64,000 bases of DNA from Melastoma dodecandrum (GCA_029817715.1 JARUPY010000087.1:2666001-2730000); one strand, 5' to 3'. Counted from the stretch's first letter, positions 46,701-58,808 are shown. Program-made: numbers and translations. Notes: generated by a model not told the origin, from the sequence alone.

Positions 46701-49700
46701 TCCGGAAACTTTACTTGTTTCAGTTGATGAAGTCGCCCGCAATATCTCTGAAGGAGTTATCAGGTGAGTGGGATGTTTAAAGACCACGGCAGGTGAAACT
46801 ATCGTTGGACTATTGTCTTGTGAAATTCTCTTTTCCTCATCTCTAACCCCATCGTCCAATGATGGTCCATGAGAAAAATTCTCAGAAACTGCATCGACCT
46901 GCCTGTCAATGGAGACACTAGTTGCTGCTTGATCGGAAGCACGATAGTGGGAAGGAAGGTTGGACTCAGAGCCAACAGTATAACTTTTAAGATCGGATAG
47001 TTTTCCAGATAATCTAGGACTCAATGAAAGAGGTGGAGGCAAAGCAACAGCGTGGGTATCAACTTCAGGGGATGGAACAGCCATAGCAACAGTTTGAGAC
47101 TCTACATCCAATGGGATATTAGATGGAACAGCTACAGCAGTAGTTCTAGCTTCTGTTGTGTCATTACCACTTGTTTTCTCTGTTGTTTTGGGCACCGAAC
47201 CAGAGGCTATAAAGTCAGCAGCAATTGACACATCATTGTTACTTGCAGCGAAAGAGACATTAGAACCTGACTTCTGCAACCCAACATTCTCAGCAGATGG
47301 AGGCAGGCATAAAAATAAGTCCAACGCATATTGTTGAATAGCCTGTGTCTGCACACAGTAAACCTGAATGATATGTTCTCCATATGGTGATTCATCACTT
47401 ATTCCGGTAAAACTCAAGATAGGCATTGTGACTGTAAACTCAGACAAGTAGTCCATACGAGTGGATGCGGGATCAGGACCATATTCCAAGTGGACAGCAT
47501 ATATAGCATTTTTCTTAGCATTGGCCAGCAAAAGAAGACCAGCCCGAGGAAGAACCAGGACTTGATTGAAGAATGCATCATCAAAACGTGGTTCAGCCGA
47601 ACTCTTCAGGTCCAATATCTGGGTGCACTTCCATGATTCACATTCATTCGGTAACAACCATCCTTCATCGCTATCAGAGCACCAAATCTTCACTTCTCGA
47701 TTTAGTGGCCCCTGATGATAAGACAACATATTCAGATAAAGCTTCCCCCGCAGAGATTAAAATGTAAAATAAGTCACAAACACAACACTAACACAACAAA
47801 TATCAAAGAAGACAAATCAAATAACACATGCTGCCAAGGACTTGCAAAATACCAAGCAAAGGAACTAATTAAATCTAATAGTAAGGAGGAAGAAATGGCA
47901 GAAGATCATTGAACTTGTACCGCTGTCATTAGCACAATATGGTCTGGCCGATCTGGGCAGGTTATAAATTTAGCTGAATTAACAGGCTGGCCATCATGTG
48001 GTCTGAAAACTGCAAGCGGCGTTGACTTGCGATCTTCCCAGATCTTTATCTGCATAAATGACGCGTATAGATAAGAACGTCGTCCACTATGGGAACCTCT
48101 ATATTTTCTATCCACTGGTGAGCTTCTCCATAAACAATAATGAAAAATGATACACACAATATGAAGGAAAAATATGACTACCAAATCTCAATTTGGGGCA
48201 AAGGAATGAAACTAAGCTGAAAGTAACTAAGCCATGTCACATCTAATTAAATCACATTAGTTATTTCAGAGTCAATTTCCATAGATTTGGGAAACCATAG
48301 AACAGCTAATTTAAAGATCGCTCACCAGGCCATCTACCGAAGCAGAAGCCAAACGAGAGGTCATCCACTGACACATTGATAAATCGGTAATTTCTCCTTC
48401 ATGTTTCCCAACAAGTTGAACACCATCAATTAGGCTATCCACAGGACACTTGAGAGGTTCCTCTGCTGAAAAGACTCCACCCTTGCCTACTTTTGTTGTA
48501 TCAATTCTGAGAACACGATTCCCAATTCCAATTACCAGAACTTCCTGCACAGATGAAGACAAGTCATACTGCAATCCAGGAAACAAGAAGGCAACTAATG
48601 GACATGAAGAAATAAAAGAGAACCTTTAACTTTTGCAAATAGAGACAATATGATAGATAAAAAATTACTTGTTTGTGACAATGCCAACAGACTAGAGGAT
48701 GAATGGATACTTCTTCTCCCATTATTTGGATGGCAATAACTGCGTCTCCACTTATTTGCTGCTTCTCTTCCTCTGGTCCTTCAGAGACTTTCCACACACA
48801 TATCCGTCCATCTGTGCTCGCACTACAAAAGTGTGTCTGATTGAAGACCAATTTTTTAAACCAAAACAGAAAATCACAAGAACCGGGAGAAACTACCTTG
48901 CTAACAAATGGACGTCCTCAGCGAAGAAAGCCATGTCTGTCATCTTCTGAAAACATCAGACAACTACTTTTACAGGCATTAACAGAAAGATCGAACTGAA
49001 AATAAACTTACAAAGAATCATTTAATCATGAAAATCACAAGATTTGATAGTCTGGGAAGCAAGATCAAATACTAATGTTACTAAGCACTCAATCCATATC
49101 TCCAGAAACTGGTAAGAACATGTGAAACCACGAAATCAGACTTAACCAACCAAAAGTAACCTGTGTGTGGCCACGAAGCAACGATCTCGAAGCAGTGTTG
49201 ATATTAAGAATCCTGATGTTCCCTTGCTTAAGACCGTAACAAATATAACTCTGATTTACTGCGATCTGTCTCCCCAGCACTAACTGGGGATCAGATATGT
49301 ACTTCGTGATCGGTGTAACCTCCAGCTGAGGCGGGGGCCTAGAAGGGTCTTTAGCATCCACGTCGCAAGCTACGTAATCACCGGTCAACCTCCTCCCCTG
49401 GGGCATCTTGCTGCTGACCATCCTAGCGGGAGCAAGGGGGAGGGGATCTGCCGGGGCACCAGACCCAGAGAACTCCCCAGAAGAGGATGTAGGGATCGGC
49501 TGCGGCAGGGATCCCAACAGGGCCATGAGGCGAGCGCCAGCGTTGGGGCTGGCGTTCGAGGCGGGGCTAGAGTTAGGCTCAGGGGTCAAATTCGGGGCGA
49601 CGAAATTAGGGTTAGAGTTGGGAGGGTGGGGTGGAGTAGGGAAGGGAACAGACCGCTGCGACAGCAAGGCTGATATTGGGTGAAATTGCGGCTGCTGCTG

Positions 49701-49946
49701 CTGCTGCTGTTGCTGCAGTAATGGAAGAGAAGGAGGCTGCTGCTGATGCAGCGGCGACGGATGTTGCAACTGCGGAGGCTGAGGCGGATGGGGCTGAAGG
49801 TGGTGGTTTTGGAAAGGGAAAGGCAGGGTCGGGGGAGGGTAGGACGAGGAAGGGATGGTGGTTGGGTGGTAGAACTGGTGGAGGTCAAGAGAGAACTGCG
49901 TTTGCTGCGGCGGTGGCGGGTTGTTAGGGTTTCCGGAGGACGCCAT
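43706..49946 (-). CDS. VCS: VARICOSE / enhancer of mRNA-decapping protein 4 (EDC4)
   Basis: Model: complement of 43706-44014, 44160-44285, 44503-44661, 44872-45042, 45156-45275, 45358-45717, 46122-47711, 47921-48049, 48326-48544, 48669-48822, 48897-48946 and 49161-49946: 12 exons, 1390 aa, all GT-AG, phases consistent. The N-terminus is Pro/Gln-rich with a CAG-encoded polyQ run. WD40 repeats follow ([46 protein letters not shown]), then a long Ser-rich linker (exon 6), a coiled-coil region ([12 protein letters not shown]) and the conserved helical C-terminus ([36 protein letters not shown]) ending [12 protein letters not shown] scaffolds DCP1, DCP2 and the 5'-3' decay machinery in cytoplasmic P-bodies and is needed for normal shoot and leaf development. 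The gene looks intact. Confidence 0.96.
49680..49720 (-). repeat. CAG/CAA microsatellite encoding polyglutamine in VCS
   Basis: A run of ctg (cag on the coding strand) triplets with one caa encodes about eight glutamines. More short Gln and His/Pro runs flank it. Confidence 0.85.
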
Positions 49947-50252
49947 GGAAACTGACGTTGGGGACGCGACGACGAAGAAGAAGAAGAAGAAGAGTGAATC
50001 GGTGATGGAGGTAGACGAGGTTTTTATGCGCGCACACTGAAATCTGAATCAAATTTCGATTTAGGATCCGTCTCCATCCATCATAAATAATGTCTAATTG
50101 TTTATAAATCATCGGTAGATTATTATTTTTTTAACCTAATTATTCTTTAGTAGATGACATATTATTCAGTTTTCTATATAACATAAAAATGTTATTTATG
50201 TGAATATTCTATACTTAATAATATCCTTAACAATTTTGTGAAATTAAAAATA
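49947..50252. other. VARICOSE 5' flank
   Basis: A GAA microsatellite (about 49974-49992) lies in the likely 5' UTR. AT-rich sequence follows up to the MULE. Confidence 0.5.
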
Positions 50253-50563
50253 GATAAATTATCGATATTTGGCCTGACTAATATGTCAATTTCCTGTTGT
50301 GGCATAAGTTTTGGATTTGTCCTTATTTCGATTTTAGTTTTGGATTTGGCCTTAAACGTAACGGCTGTTACGAGTATCAGAAGTGTCGTTGATGGCTATG
50401 TTTAATGTCCGACGTGTCTTCAAATTTGTCAATCTGTTATGTGACTAGGCAAAATTGTCTTCCAGCTTAACTTTTTCATTGCGCACATGGGTTGTAATAA
50501 AATAAAAGAAAGAAATAAAAATGGGGATTAGGATTTGGTGTACGCAGGTGAATTTAATCAGAG

Positions 50564-51379
50564 TTGGTCCTCGTTTCCTGGGTTGTTCTAGGTTGCTCCT
50601 TCTTGCCTTGGTTCATCAGGTTCCTCGCTCCTTCTTGCCTTGGTTCATCAGGTTCCTCTTCAACAGATCACATCCTTAGTCTTGATCCTCCCTGTTTATT
50701 GTTCCTTCTTGTATGGGTTTCTGGGTCGAGTTTATGGGTCGGGTATTCTGAATGGATGTTTGTATGGTTTTAGGTTTTTGTTAAATGTAGAGGTTGATAC
50801 GTATGTAGCGAGAGCTACGAAACGGGTGCGGAATCTGCAAATTCCAGCTCTGTTACTAGTGAAAGGAGGTACAAACATGGGATGCGATCTGTATTGTACA
50901 TCTCTTGGAGTAGAAGCAATCCGGGAGACGTTTCTTTCGTTGTCCATTGTGGAAGGTGATGTTTGTGTCTGTGAATTTTTGTTATCTGATTTATGTTTTC
51001 TGAATTTTTTTGTTTTCTGATTTTTTCAACAGGAAGATGATTGTGGCTTTTTCAGGTAGTATGACGATGTGATACCCCCTCACCAAAAAGAAATGATATC
51101 GCACTATGTTGAGACAAAGAAGAAAGTAAGGTCGAGCTGATGCAGAAGAGTGAATCTGCAATGGAAGATGTAATCAAGCATCTCAAGGCTCAGGTGATGA
51201 AGCATAAGATGCATCGGCTAGAACAACGTGCAAATCAAGCGATGATAAAAAAATTAGATAGAGATTTCAAGTTGATGACTTTTGTTGTATTAGTTTTAAT
51301 AAAGTGTTGTTGTATATGTAGCCCAGACATAGTTATTGTGTATGTAGCCATGACTGGTTTTAATCAGTTGGTGTTTTAA
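50564..51379 (+). pseudogene. GRF-type zinc-finger protein relic inside the MULE
   Basis: In shifting frames the plus strand shows EDDCGFFR-YDDVIPPHQKEM (about 51030-51100, end of a GRF-type zinc finger: CGFFRWYDD in relatives), then a helical region (KVRSELMQKSESAMEDVIKH) and a hydrophobic C-terminal segment (LMTFVVLVLIKCCCIC). Zinc finger, coiled coil and transmembrane tail is the arrangement of plant GRF-type proteins often linked to transposons. Stops after FFR and in the helix show decay. Upstream (50564-51020) there are long open frames I cannot identify. It could also be one exon of a spliced gene. Confidence 0.6.
50590..50656 (+). repeat. About 32-bp tandem duplication
   Basis: The words gctccttcttgccttggttc and atcaggttcctc occur twice in a row within the MULE. 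Confidence 0.8.
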
Positions 51380-51450
51380 TCAGTTGAGATTTAATCAGTT
51401 GGTGCTTTAATCATTTGAGATTTAATCAGTTGGTGTTTTAACCATTTGGT
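51355..51450 (+). repeat. Short tandem repeat around AATCAGTTG
   Basis: About five copies of a 16-20-bp unit (taatcagttggtgttt / taatcagttgagattt) lie exactly where the minus-strand transposase is cut off and the plus-strand relic ends. It marks the internal junction of the MULE. Confidence 0.75.
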
Positions 51451-52335
51451 AGTAGCTTGCCTATTTCGCATGTTACGAGCACATGTGTGACTGCTGAACA
51501 CATTTTTAATAGCAAATGATCCATCCTTCTTCAACCATGACCCGTAAATTCTCTAAGGACAACCAGATTCGCATACAGCATCCTGCTTCAATTTGGAACT
51601 TCGCATCCACCGTAAATTGAATCCATTAGCAATGGCATACCTCTGTATAACATTATGCATCTGGCTTGGGGTCTGAAAACACATTTCAGGTATGAACTTT
51701 ATCTGCTTATGATCAGGATCATAGATACTCAGTTGAGATTTCAAGTGCTTCATCTTGTATCCTATTGTGGATGTACCATCGTCTAGAATTATATCCTCAT
51801 CTGACTTCTCATATTCAGATTCCTCGACTTCATCAGGTTCAACCACATTACTAACAGACCCTTCTACTTCCATAGTAACAGCACCACTAACATCTGGAAT
51901 TTCATGATACACTCCACCCACCCTCTCCCGGACATCTACCTCATGCATATCTAAGTCATGTTCTGCCTCTGAACCACCCACATCACTGTCAGAAAGACTT
52001 AAAGAAATATCAAGACTAGTGTCCTCATTGTCTGATCTATTCTCTATCATAGTACATTCACAATAAACATTCACAGTTGAAGCATCTGGACATAAATCGC
52101 ACATCTCTACAACTTCCTTGTCACTTAAAATTTCCTTAACACTGTCAGACCCAAGACCATACCACATCTTCCTCACACTGCAACCAAACTCTTGAGCGAA
52201 AGCTACCAAGGTGAAATAGCCCATCAGATCACAGTTTATGTCACTATATTTCAACACCTTACTTCCAACATACTCAAATTTGTTCCCCTCAGACACTACA
52301 CCACCTATATGCATGTCGAACGAAAGCCGCTTCAT
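51446..52335 (-). pseudogene. MULE transposase (MURA) N-terminal fragment
   Basis: The open frame 51553-52335 (260 aa) begins with a plant MULE N-terminal domain (HIGGVVSEGNKFEYVGSKVL), has an acidic linker, and enters the MuDR-type zinc-finger DNA-binding domain (FQTPSQMHNVIQRYAIANGF; CESGCP). A TAG replaces the expected Trp after SGCP; the same frame then continues RIYGSWLKKDGSFAIK and SHTCARNM to about 51446, where similarity ends. The DDE catalytic domain and SWIM finger are missing. It cannot transpose the element, but might be a truncated end-binding protein. Confidence 0.85.
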
Positions 52336-52418
52336 TCAGACCTGTCCACGATCAACAACAGTTAGGTATGCACAACAATCCTTTACATCAACCCGTACAA
52401 ACTCAGGTATAAACAATG

Positions 52419-52650
52419 CCGGGAAGAATCACAATAAGGGAATAAACAAACACAATCAACTTACCTGGAGGAAGCACAAGGAATGAATTGACGAATGACA
52501 ACAGGATCCGCCTGCGATCGCCGAAGAAACGATTTCCCCCAAATCAGAACAAGTCAGGTTAGAAGCACGCCGGGAAGAAGCACAATAAAGTAAAAAACAA
52601 ACACAATCAACTTACCTGGAGGACGCATAAGGAATTAATCAAGCAATGCG
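52419..52650 (-). repeat. ~75-bp direct repeat, spacing 150 bp, each with a splice-donor-like site
   Basis: gccgggaagaa(t/g)cacaata... to caatcaacttacctggagga occurs at about 52419-52487 and 52569-52640. On the transposase strand each copy contains CCAGGTAAGTTG, a strong donor consensus. This is probably a duplicated leader exon of the transposase gene. Confidence 0.7.
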
Positions 52651-52979
52651 GACCAACTCCTCCTCAAATCGCAGTTTCTTCGATTTATTACAAATCGGAA
52701 CTTGTCGAAGAACCCTAACCCTAAACCCCCTTCCGTGATTTATTTCGTCCGAAGACAATTTTGCCATGTCACATAACAGATGGACAAATTTGAAGACACG
52801 TCGAATATTAAACATAGCCGTCAACAACACGTCTGAGACTCGTAACGGCCGTTACGTTTAAGGCCAGATCCAAAACTAAAATCGAAATAAGACCAAATCC
52901 AAGACTTTTGAAACGATATGTCACAACAGAAAGTTGACATATTAGTCTGGCCAAATATCGATAATTTGCCTTAAACATA

Positions 52980-53479
52980 TAAGTAATCGTGTGAATGATC
53001 GAAAGCCAAGGAGTTACTCTTTGGATTTGTCCTGAGGGGAGGGAGGGACTTTGTTTATATATGAGTTGAGAGATTTTAATGTCTTTTCTGTCCGAAGTGA
53101 GACATGGTCTTAATGATCAATTGGATTGAACTTTAGATTGAATCCAAGTGTGACCGACCACACACAATGAACAGGACCGGGTGGAGTCGTAACCGAATTG
53201 GGATTAATTGGGGACTAAACTTTATTTAACTTAATCATTTAAGGGTTTGAACAATTCATAGAATATTTCATTAAACTTTTTATTTATTATTTACCCTCCT
53301 AATTCAAGAAATATTTTGGAACATAGTATATATAGTATTATTATGCACCACACCCATTTCCGGCCACAAATCGTCCCTAATGCCGAATTATCTAAACCGA
53401 GCTTTTGGAGTTGATGAATAATACCATTACATTCATCTTTGTTCCGAACTATTTTAAGCTGATTGATAAGAATGTTCAG
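52980..53479. other. Intergenic, no gene seen
   Basis: AT-rich flank between the MULE and the BTB pseudogene. Confidence 0.4.
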
Positions 53480-54240
53480 AACCCTCTCCAGGCATTCAGG
53501 ACCTCCATGAAGATCCCCGCCACCAGTTCCCGGTCCGGAATCTGAACAAAGACTGCGAAATCGCCCCTGATGTCGAGTACCTTCTCAAACTTCGCCAGGT
53601 ACGTCGTGCAGCCCGCCTTCAATTCGTGTAGCTCAAAGAGCCACGGGTTCTGAAGTCCTCCAGGAGACTCTCATGGCAAGCCGCTATGAGGTCAGACACG
53701 TCGTACTTGTCCCCCCACTCGGAGGAGCGCCAACCTGTTGGTTAGGAAATCCTCGTGCCGGGCATTGCCATAATGTAGTCGAGGAAAGTCTTGCAAGCCT
53801 CAATTGAGATGTCAGGGATGTTGACGGTGGACATTTCCTTCTCTTTCAGGTCGTACAAGAACATGCTCCGCAAGACAGGCAACTGTGAGGCCAAAACGGC
53901 ACGATGAGTTCTGATGCTCCCATTTTGAGGCATTGATGATTATGTCCGTGTGGATGCCTTCTTTCAACATTCTGGTGAGCGTCGAGAGAGCCATTTCGTT
54001 GGACGCTCTCTGCTCAAGGTCCCTCTGCCCAAATCAAGTAAGGTCCTACGCACCACTACTAAGAAGGTTTCTCAGTAAGCATCCCGACTACATTCAGAGG
54101 GAAGAATTTTTGTATACTTCGCGGAGCGTTGCGACTGTATCTGTGTCAGTCCGGCAGTCTTTAGATGGAGGAACATGTCGTCAATGACGAGCTTCCCCGT
54201 TAATGGGACTAGGAACCACTTGTTTCCGGGAGGAGCATTT
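53480..54240 (-). pseudogene. BTB/POZ-domain protein pseudogene (At1g21780/At1g55760-like)
   Basis: Reading leftward: WFLVPLTGKLVIDDMFLHLK (MATH-like part), STLTRMLKEGIHTDIIINAS, then in another frame GSIRTHRAVLASQLPVLRSM and STVNIPDISIEACKTFLDYI (BTB core), FLTNRLALLR, then FELHELKAGCTTYLAKFEKV and LVAGIFMEVLNAWRGF (BACK-like end). The order and content match the family along the full C-terminal two thirds. At least three frame changes and several stops break it. Intact relatives are CUL3 E3-ligase adaptor candidates. Confidence 0.85.
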
Positions 54241-55076
54241 CTCCTCAAATTATTTTACTAATTTCAAATTAAAAATTTCTCAATGTTAAGAAATTGGCGT
54301 AGAAACATTGAATTTCATGAAATATCGAGTTAATTAGAAAGCGATATTAAATACGCCGATTTCTTAACATTAGTAAAAAAAAAATATTATTTTAACCTAA
54401 CTATTTCATAAATTATTTCAGTCAAAAAACAAAGCTCCGGGCGAACGCGGACGTCTCCGGGTATAACCTGACGTACAATATCTTGTACAATATCATCCAG
54501 CAGCAAATCCCCCGTTTTCCCCAGGTTCACTCCAGAAACAACAACATCCCCACATCAATTCAATCCACCCACCAAAATCATGAAACCTTCAAACCCCTCC
54601 TCAGAAACTACGCAAAACTCAGTTCCCAGAGAGGGTTTCGACGGTGATTGTGAGTAGAGTATTTTTGTTTTTCGTTTTAAAAAAATTACGTTTTTTGTTT
54701 GCGGTGAAAATACTCGCGATATATATAACGAGAATTATACTAATGGGTTGAATGATTGTGGTCGCGAAAAATAACAAAGCAGACAATAGACAATTAAAGG
54801 GATTCACTAGTATGTGGAATAGCACTTACAGCCATCGAAAGCATTTGAAAACACAATTTACAACCAAGCAGTCATTCGGGGTCAATGATGATTGTTTGTT
54901 ATTGACAATTGACTAAGGATGACTTATTTATATACACAAGATTAAGTAAATATTGATTTAGACACATTGAACATGTTATCCTAGCATCCGCGACGGCGTT
55001 AAAGTGCTCCTGCTGCGACAGCGTCAAAGTGCTTCTACTACGGCAACAATTGCTGTAACGACACCCATCAATGGCA
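54241..55076. other. Intergenic with a 20-bp inverted repeat
   Basis: 54282-54301 (AATGTTAAGAAATTGGCGTA) and 54352-54371 are inverted copies with one mismatch and a 50-bp loop, possibly a tiny MITE or hairpin. No coding content. Confidence 0.5.
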
Positions 55077-55355
55077 CTTGCTTCTACGCCAGCCATCGAT
55101 GAAACCTGCTTTTATGCCAAGCATCGAAGGCACCTGCTTGTATGCTAGCCATCGATAGAACCTGCTTCTACGCCAGGCATCGAAGGCACTTGCTTCTACG
55201 CCAGGAATCAAAGGCACCTGTTTCTAGTCAGCTAATGATGGAACATGCTTCTACGCCAGACATCGAAAGCACTTACTTCTACGTCAGCCATCAATGGCAC
55301 CTGCTTCTACGTTAGGCATCGATGAAACCTGCTTATATGCTAGCCATCGATGCTA
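55077..55355. repeat. 28-bp tandem array, about 10 copies
   Basis: The unit is close to CCTGCTTCTACGCCAGCCAT plus CGATGAAA, with 10 adjacent diverged copies (one is 27 bp). Unit boundaries recur every 28 bp and many units contain the palindrome ATCGAT. There are no spacers. Similar words (gcgtcaaagtgcttctac) at 54990-55040 may be older, degenerate units. Confidence 0.9.
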
Positions 55356-57179
55356 AGACAACATCTGCCACGACACATCCTGATGTCGAAGCAGTCTCCT
55401 TCAATATTGGGACAACCTCTCCATATAGCGTAATCCATGTGTATACAACAAGTCCATTGATGACACCTTTTATGCGTTAGGGTTGAAGCGCTGTGTCGAC
55501 TCTTCTTCCTTGTCGATGCACTTGGCTTGTCGATAACGCTTCTCTCTAGGCTTGTCGTTACTCTTGGTCTCGTCGATGTTAGGCTCGTCGACCTTACCCA
55601 AGCTGTCGTTTTACCTTGTAAAGGGTTTTGTGCCCATTTATGCCATTAACCTTTTTCGAAGGAGATAGAAGGTCTCGAGGTATAGGATAGTAATATTTTC
55701 AAGGAGAAAATATTTCGAAAATAGGATAGTAATTTTTAAAATTCGATAAGTAATGCACCTAATTCGACATTCACCTTTTAACTCTTCAAGAGGAAATTGG
55801 TAACAAGATGAAAAACATCATTTGATGAATTATGAGAGTTATTATCCTATTTTATAAAATATTTTCTTATTGTTATTTCGTAACAAAGTTATAAAGAATT
55901 ATATATTTTAGAAAACATTGGTTAAAAAGGATTGTAATTTGTCCTAATATCCTTCTCGCAAATTTCAATTTAGTAAAAATCATTGTTCTGAAAAGCTGAC
56001 ACTTAGGTGAAATTTTTTTAAAGTTTTTTCGAAATTATTATTCGAAATGGTGGTTTTCTAATAAATTAAAATAGGCGGTAGGGCCAATAAATTAGAAACT
56101 TTTCAAATTGTGGCCTATTAGACTAATTTTTTTTTTAAAAACCAACTGTACATTGATACAAAGCTCGAAGGTTAGAATCCTAGATGGATTGTGGAGAGAT
56201 TTTGAATTTGGGTAGAATATTTTTCTTTGGTTTGGTGAAGGAGATATGAGTGAGCGTTTGCTGTCTTCTATCCAATAGGATGGAAATTATATATCCTTGA
56301 CAATTTCATGGTGGTGACGTCTCCCTCAAGTTGTTTTCAGATTTGTGGCTATTTGGTTACTCAAATTAGAGAAATAAAATGGACTCGAAGATCCTAGTGA
56401 AAGGTAATTCTTGTGGGCCGCGTTTGGAAACGATCCTAGGAATATATATATATTTGGTGAGTGGATAACTTAGGTAGAGAATATTTGATATGACTTGGAG
56501 GAGTGTTCGACTAATGGGTGCTTCCAAGTAAAGTCTGGCATCCAAACAAAAGCTTTTGGAGATGAAGAGGAAAAGAATCTATAATAAAAGCTTATCTCTG
56601 TACTTGGTGGTCTTTCTAACCAAGCCTCTTTTGTTTATAAGCCCACCCTTTTCTTCATTTCTTTAATGAATCTATATGGGGGATCCCTTTTGTATCCCTC
56701 CACTAAATACTATCCCGAGATTCACGTCAAGCTCACGATTCCACTGTCTGATTCTTCCTGTCTCTTTTAATTCCCCATATAAAATGTGGGTTACATTCCC
56801 CCAACTATGTATGGATTCAAGCTTCTTACAATTTGTAGTGCCCCCATGAGATGACTATGACATGTCCCAACATAAAATGATTTTGGCGTCCACTGGTTGG
56901 TAGACAACTATTTCGCATGTGGGCTTATTATTACAGTGTGTTCAAAACGGGCCTTGTCCCAAAGCCCAATTATGGCCCATAAAACGGCCCGATAAGGATT
57001 GTCCGTTTAGTCACGGCAGCACGCCAAGAATAATCGCCGTGTCATGTATTTATTTATTCTTTGAGATCTAATCATTTGGCTGGTATGAAAGCAATGTATC
57101 ATCGGGTTAATTAAGAATTAGTCAGCGGTTTGGGTTGGGGGAATTTACTTGCCGTAGTCCTAAAGCTGAAAAAAGCCCC
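55356..57179. other. Gene-free AT-rich region before the DUF247 gene
   Basis: No gene or clear element is seen over about 1.8 kb. Its right end should hold the DUF247 promoter. Confidence 0.45.
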
Positions 57180-58808
57180 ATGGCCAACATCCGCCATGAC
57201 GCCCTCGGGAGGGTGTCAAGGAAGAAGAAGGCCATGCCTTGGCCCGCGGCCCCAACCACGTCCGACTGGGTTATCGACGTCGCGGAATGCCTCCGTGGGG
57301 AGGGTGGGGTCAGGGGTGATGAAGGTGCCAAATTCGACCTCGGGAAGTCCTGGACCATATATAGGGTCCCGATGAACATGAAGGAGGTCTACCGTAAGGC
57401 CTACGTCCCTAGGCTCGTGTCTGTCGGACCATACCACCACGGCCGTCGCGACCTCCAGGTAGCTTACGAGATCAGTTGGTAGAATTGAGTTTCTTCTTAT
57501 CGTTGTTTTCTTTTTTCTCGCCTTTTTACGGGATTGCCTTTAAGGGAAGGTGATGGAGGCACACAAGATGCGTTACTTGTTGTTGGCTCTCGGGGCTGAT
57601 GCCGGCTCGAAGGAGGGGTCGGGAGGGGGGGATTCTTTGATCCGGCAACGGCTGGAAGAGATGTCGAGTGCCGTGAGAGAGCTGGTGGACAAGGCTAGGG
57701 GTTGTTATTCGGACGCCGTGGAGTTTGGGAGCAATGAGTTGGTTAAAATGATGGTGGTTGATGGTTGCTTCGTGATCCAGCTCCTGCGCTTTTACGGCAA
57801 GTTCAGCCGGGACGTGAGTTTTGTTATATGTATGGAATGTGATGGAGGACTTTCCGAGCAATGCCGACAATTTACGAATGTATCGGCTGGTTTCAGGAGT
57901 CCATCAACGATCCGATTTTTTCCGCTCGGTGGATGCTGCGGACGCTGCAGCGCGATCTGCTAATGCTGGAGAACCAGCTCCCCTTCTTTGTCCTCGAGAA
58001 GCTGTTCGAGCTGACATCAACCAGTGCCGAGCTTTCCCTTGTTGACCTGATCCTCACATTCTTCGATCCGTTGCTTCCGAGGGAGGGCAAAATCCCGAAG
58101 CCAAACCCAAAGGAGCAGCATCGGCACATGCTGGACGTGTTTCGATTGACGTTCCTCACGCTTCTTAAGGATCGAACCGATGAAAAGTCATCGTGGACAC
58201 ACCTGAAGTCCCCCAACAACATCCCCCTCGTTCGGGAGCGGCAGCTCATCCATTGCGTCTCCGAGCTCCAGGACTCGGGGATTAAACTACAAAAGAGGGG
58301 GTGCTCCGACCTCCTCGAGATTGAGTTTGAGCACAACACCCTCAAGATTCCACCTCTCAATATCGACGACAACACTGTTCCCCTGTTCCTCAACTTTCTC
58401 GCGTACGAACAGTGCGACGAGGTCGCCGAGCCCTTCTTCACGAACTACTTTATGTTCTTCGACAGCCTGATCAGCTCTGAGAACGACATTGAGATCTTAC
58501 ATAAGCACGGGATTGTTGACCACGTCATGGGTAATCACCGAGACGCAGCCAGGCTGATCAACAGACTGTGCAGGGAGATCGTGTACGATCTCGACCAGTG
58601 CTACCTATCGAGGCAGATGAAGGAGATCAATGTGTTCTGCGACAAGTACTACTCGCACCAATGGCGCCTGTGGTGGCAGAACTTGATCGACCAGTATTTT
58701 AGCAGCCCATGGTCGTTCATTTCATTACTCGCAGCCATTTTTCTTCTATTACTGCAACTCGGACAGACACTGTACACAATCTACCCTTACTATGTACCCC
58801 CAAAATGA
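57180..58808 (+). CDS. DUF247 (UPF0481) membrane protein
   Basis: Model: join 57180-57458, 57550-57813 and 57897-58808, giving 484 aa; introns of 91 and 83 bp, both phase 0. Family blocks in order: WTIYRVP, YVPRLVSVGPYHHG, LVKMMVVDGCFVIQLL, DPIFSARWMLRTLQRDLLML, ENQLPFFVLEKLFEL, LEIEFEHNTLKIPPL, FLNFLAYEQC and a C-terminal transmembrane helix (FISLLAAIFLLLLQLG). The start at 57180 is the first ATG that fits; the frame is open upstream. DUF247 proteins are plant-specific with a C-terminal membrane anchor. Most have no assigned function, though in grasses some are male self-incompatibility determinants. Many are intronless or have one intron, so two is slightly unusual. Part of its 3' end is repeated at 59.03-59.47 kb. 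Confidence 0.92.

Larger units (their letters stand above)
50253..52970. mobile_element. Mutator-like element (MULE) with ~210-230-bp inverted repeats
   Basis: The ends 50253-50462 and 52740-52970 are inverted copies, starting G(G/A)(C/T)AAATTATCGATATTTGGCC and sharing inner blocks such as CCTTAAACGTAACGGC and ACGTGTCTTCAAATTTGTC. Flanks TTAAAAATA (50244-50252) and TTAAACATA (52971-52979) match at 8 of 9 bases, a 9-bp target-site duplication. Inside are a truncated MURA-type transposase (minus) and a GRF-type zinc-finger relic (plus). The catalytic DDE region is absent, so the element is non-autonomous. Both inner genes carry stops. Confidence 0.9.

Noticed and set aside
55077..55355. Regular repeats that might suggest a CRISPR-like array
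   Set aside because: Units are directly adjacent without spacers, diverged, and in a plant nuclear context; it is a minisatellite.
57821..58045. Alternative start inside the second DUF247 intron
   Set aside because: The frame across the GT-AG intron restores the DUF247 motif order, so these are shadow frames.
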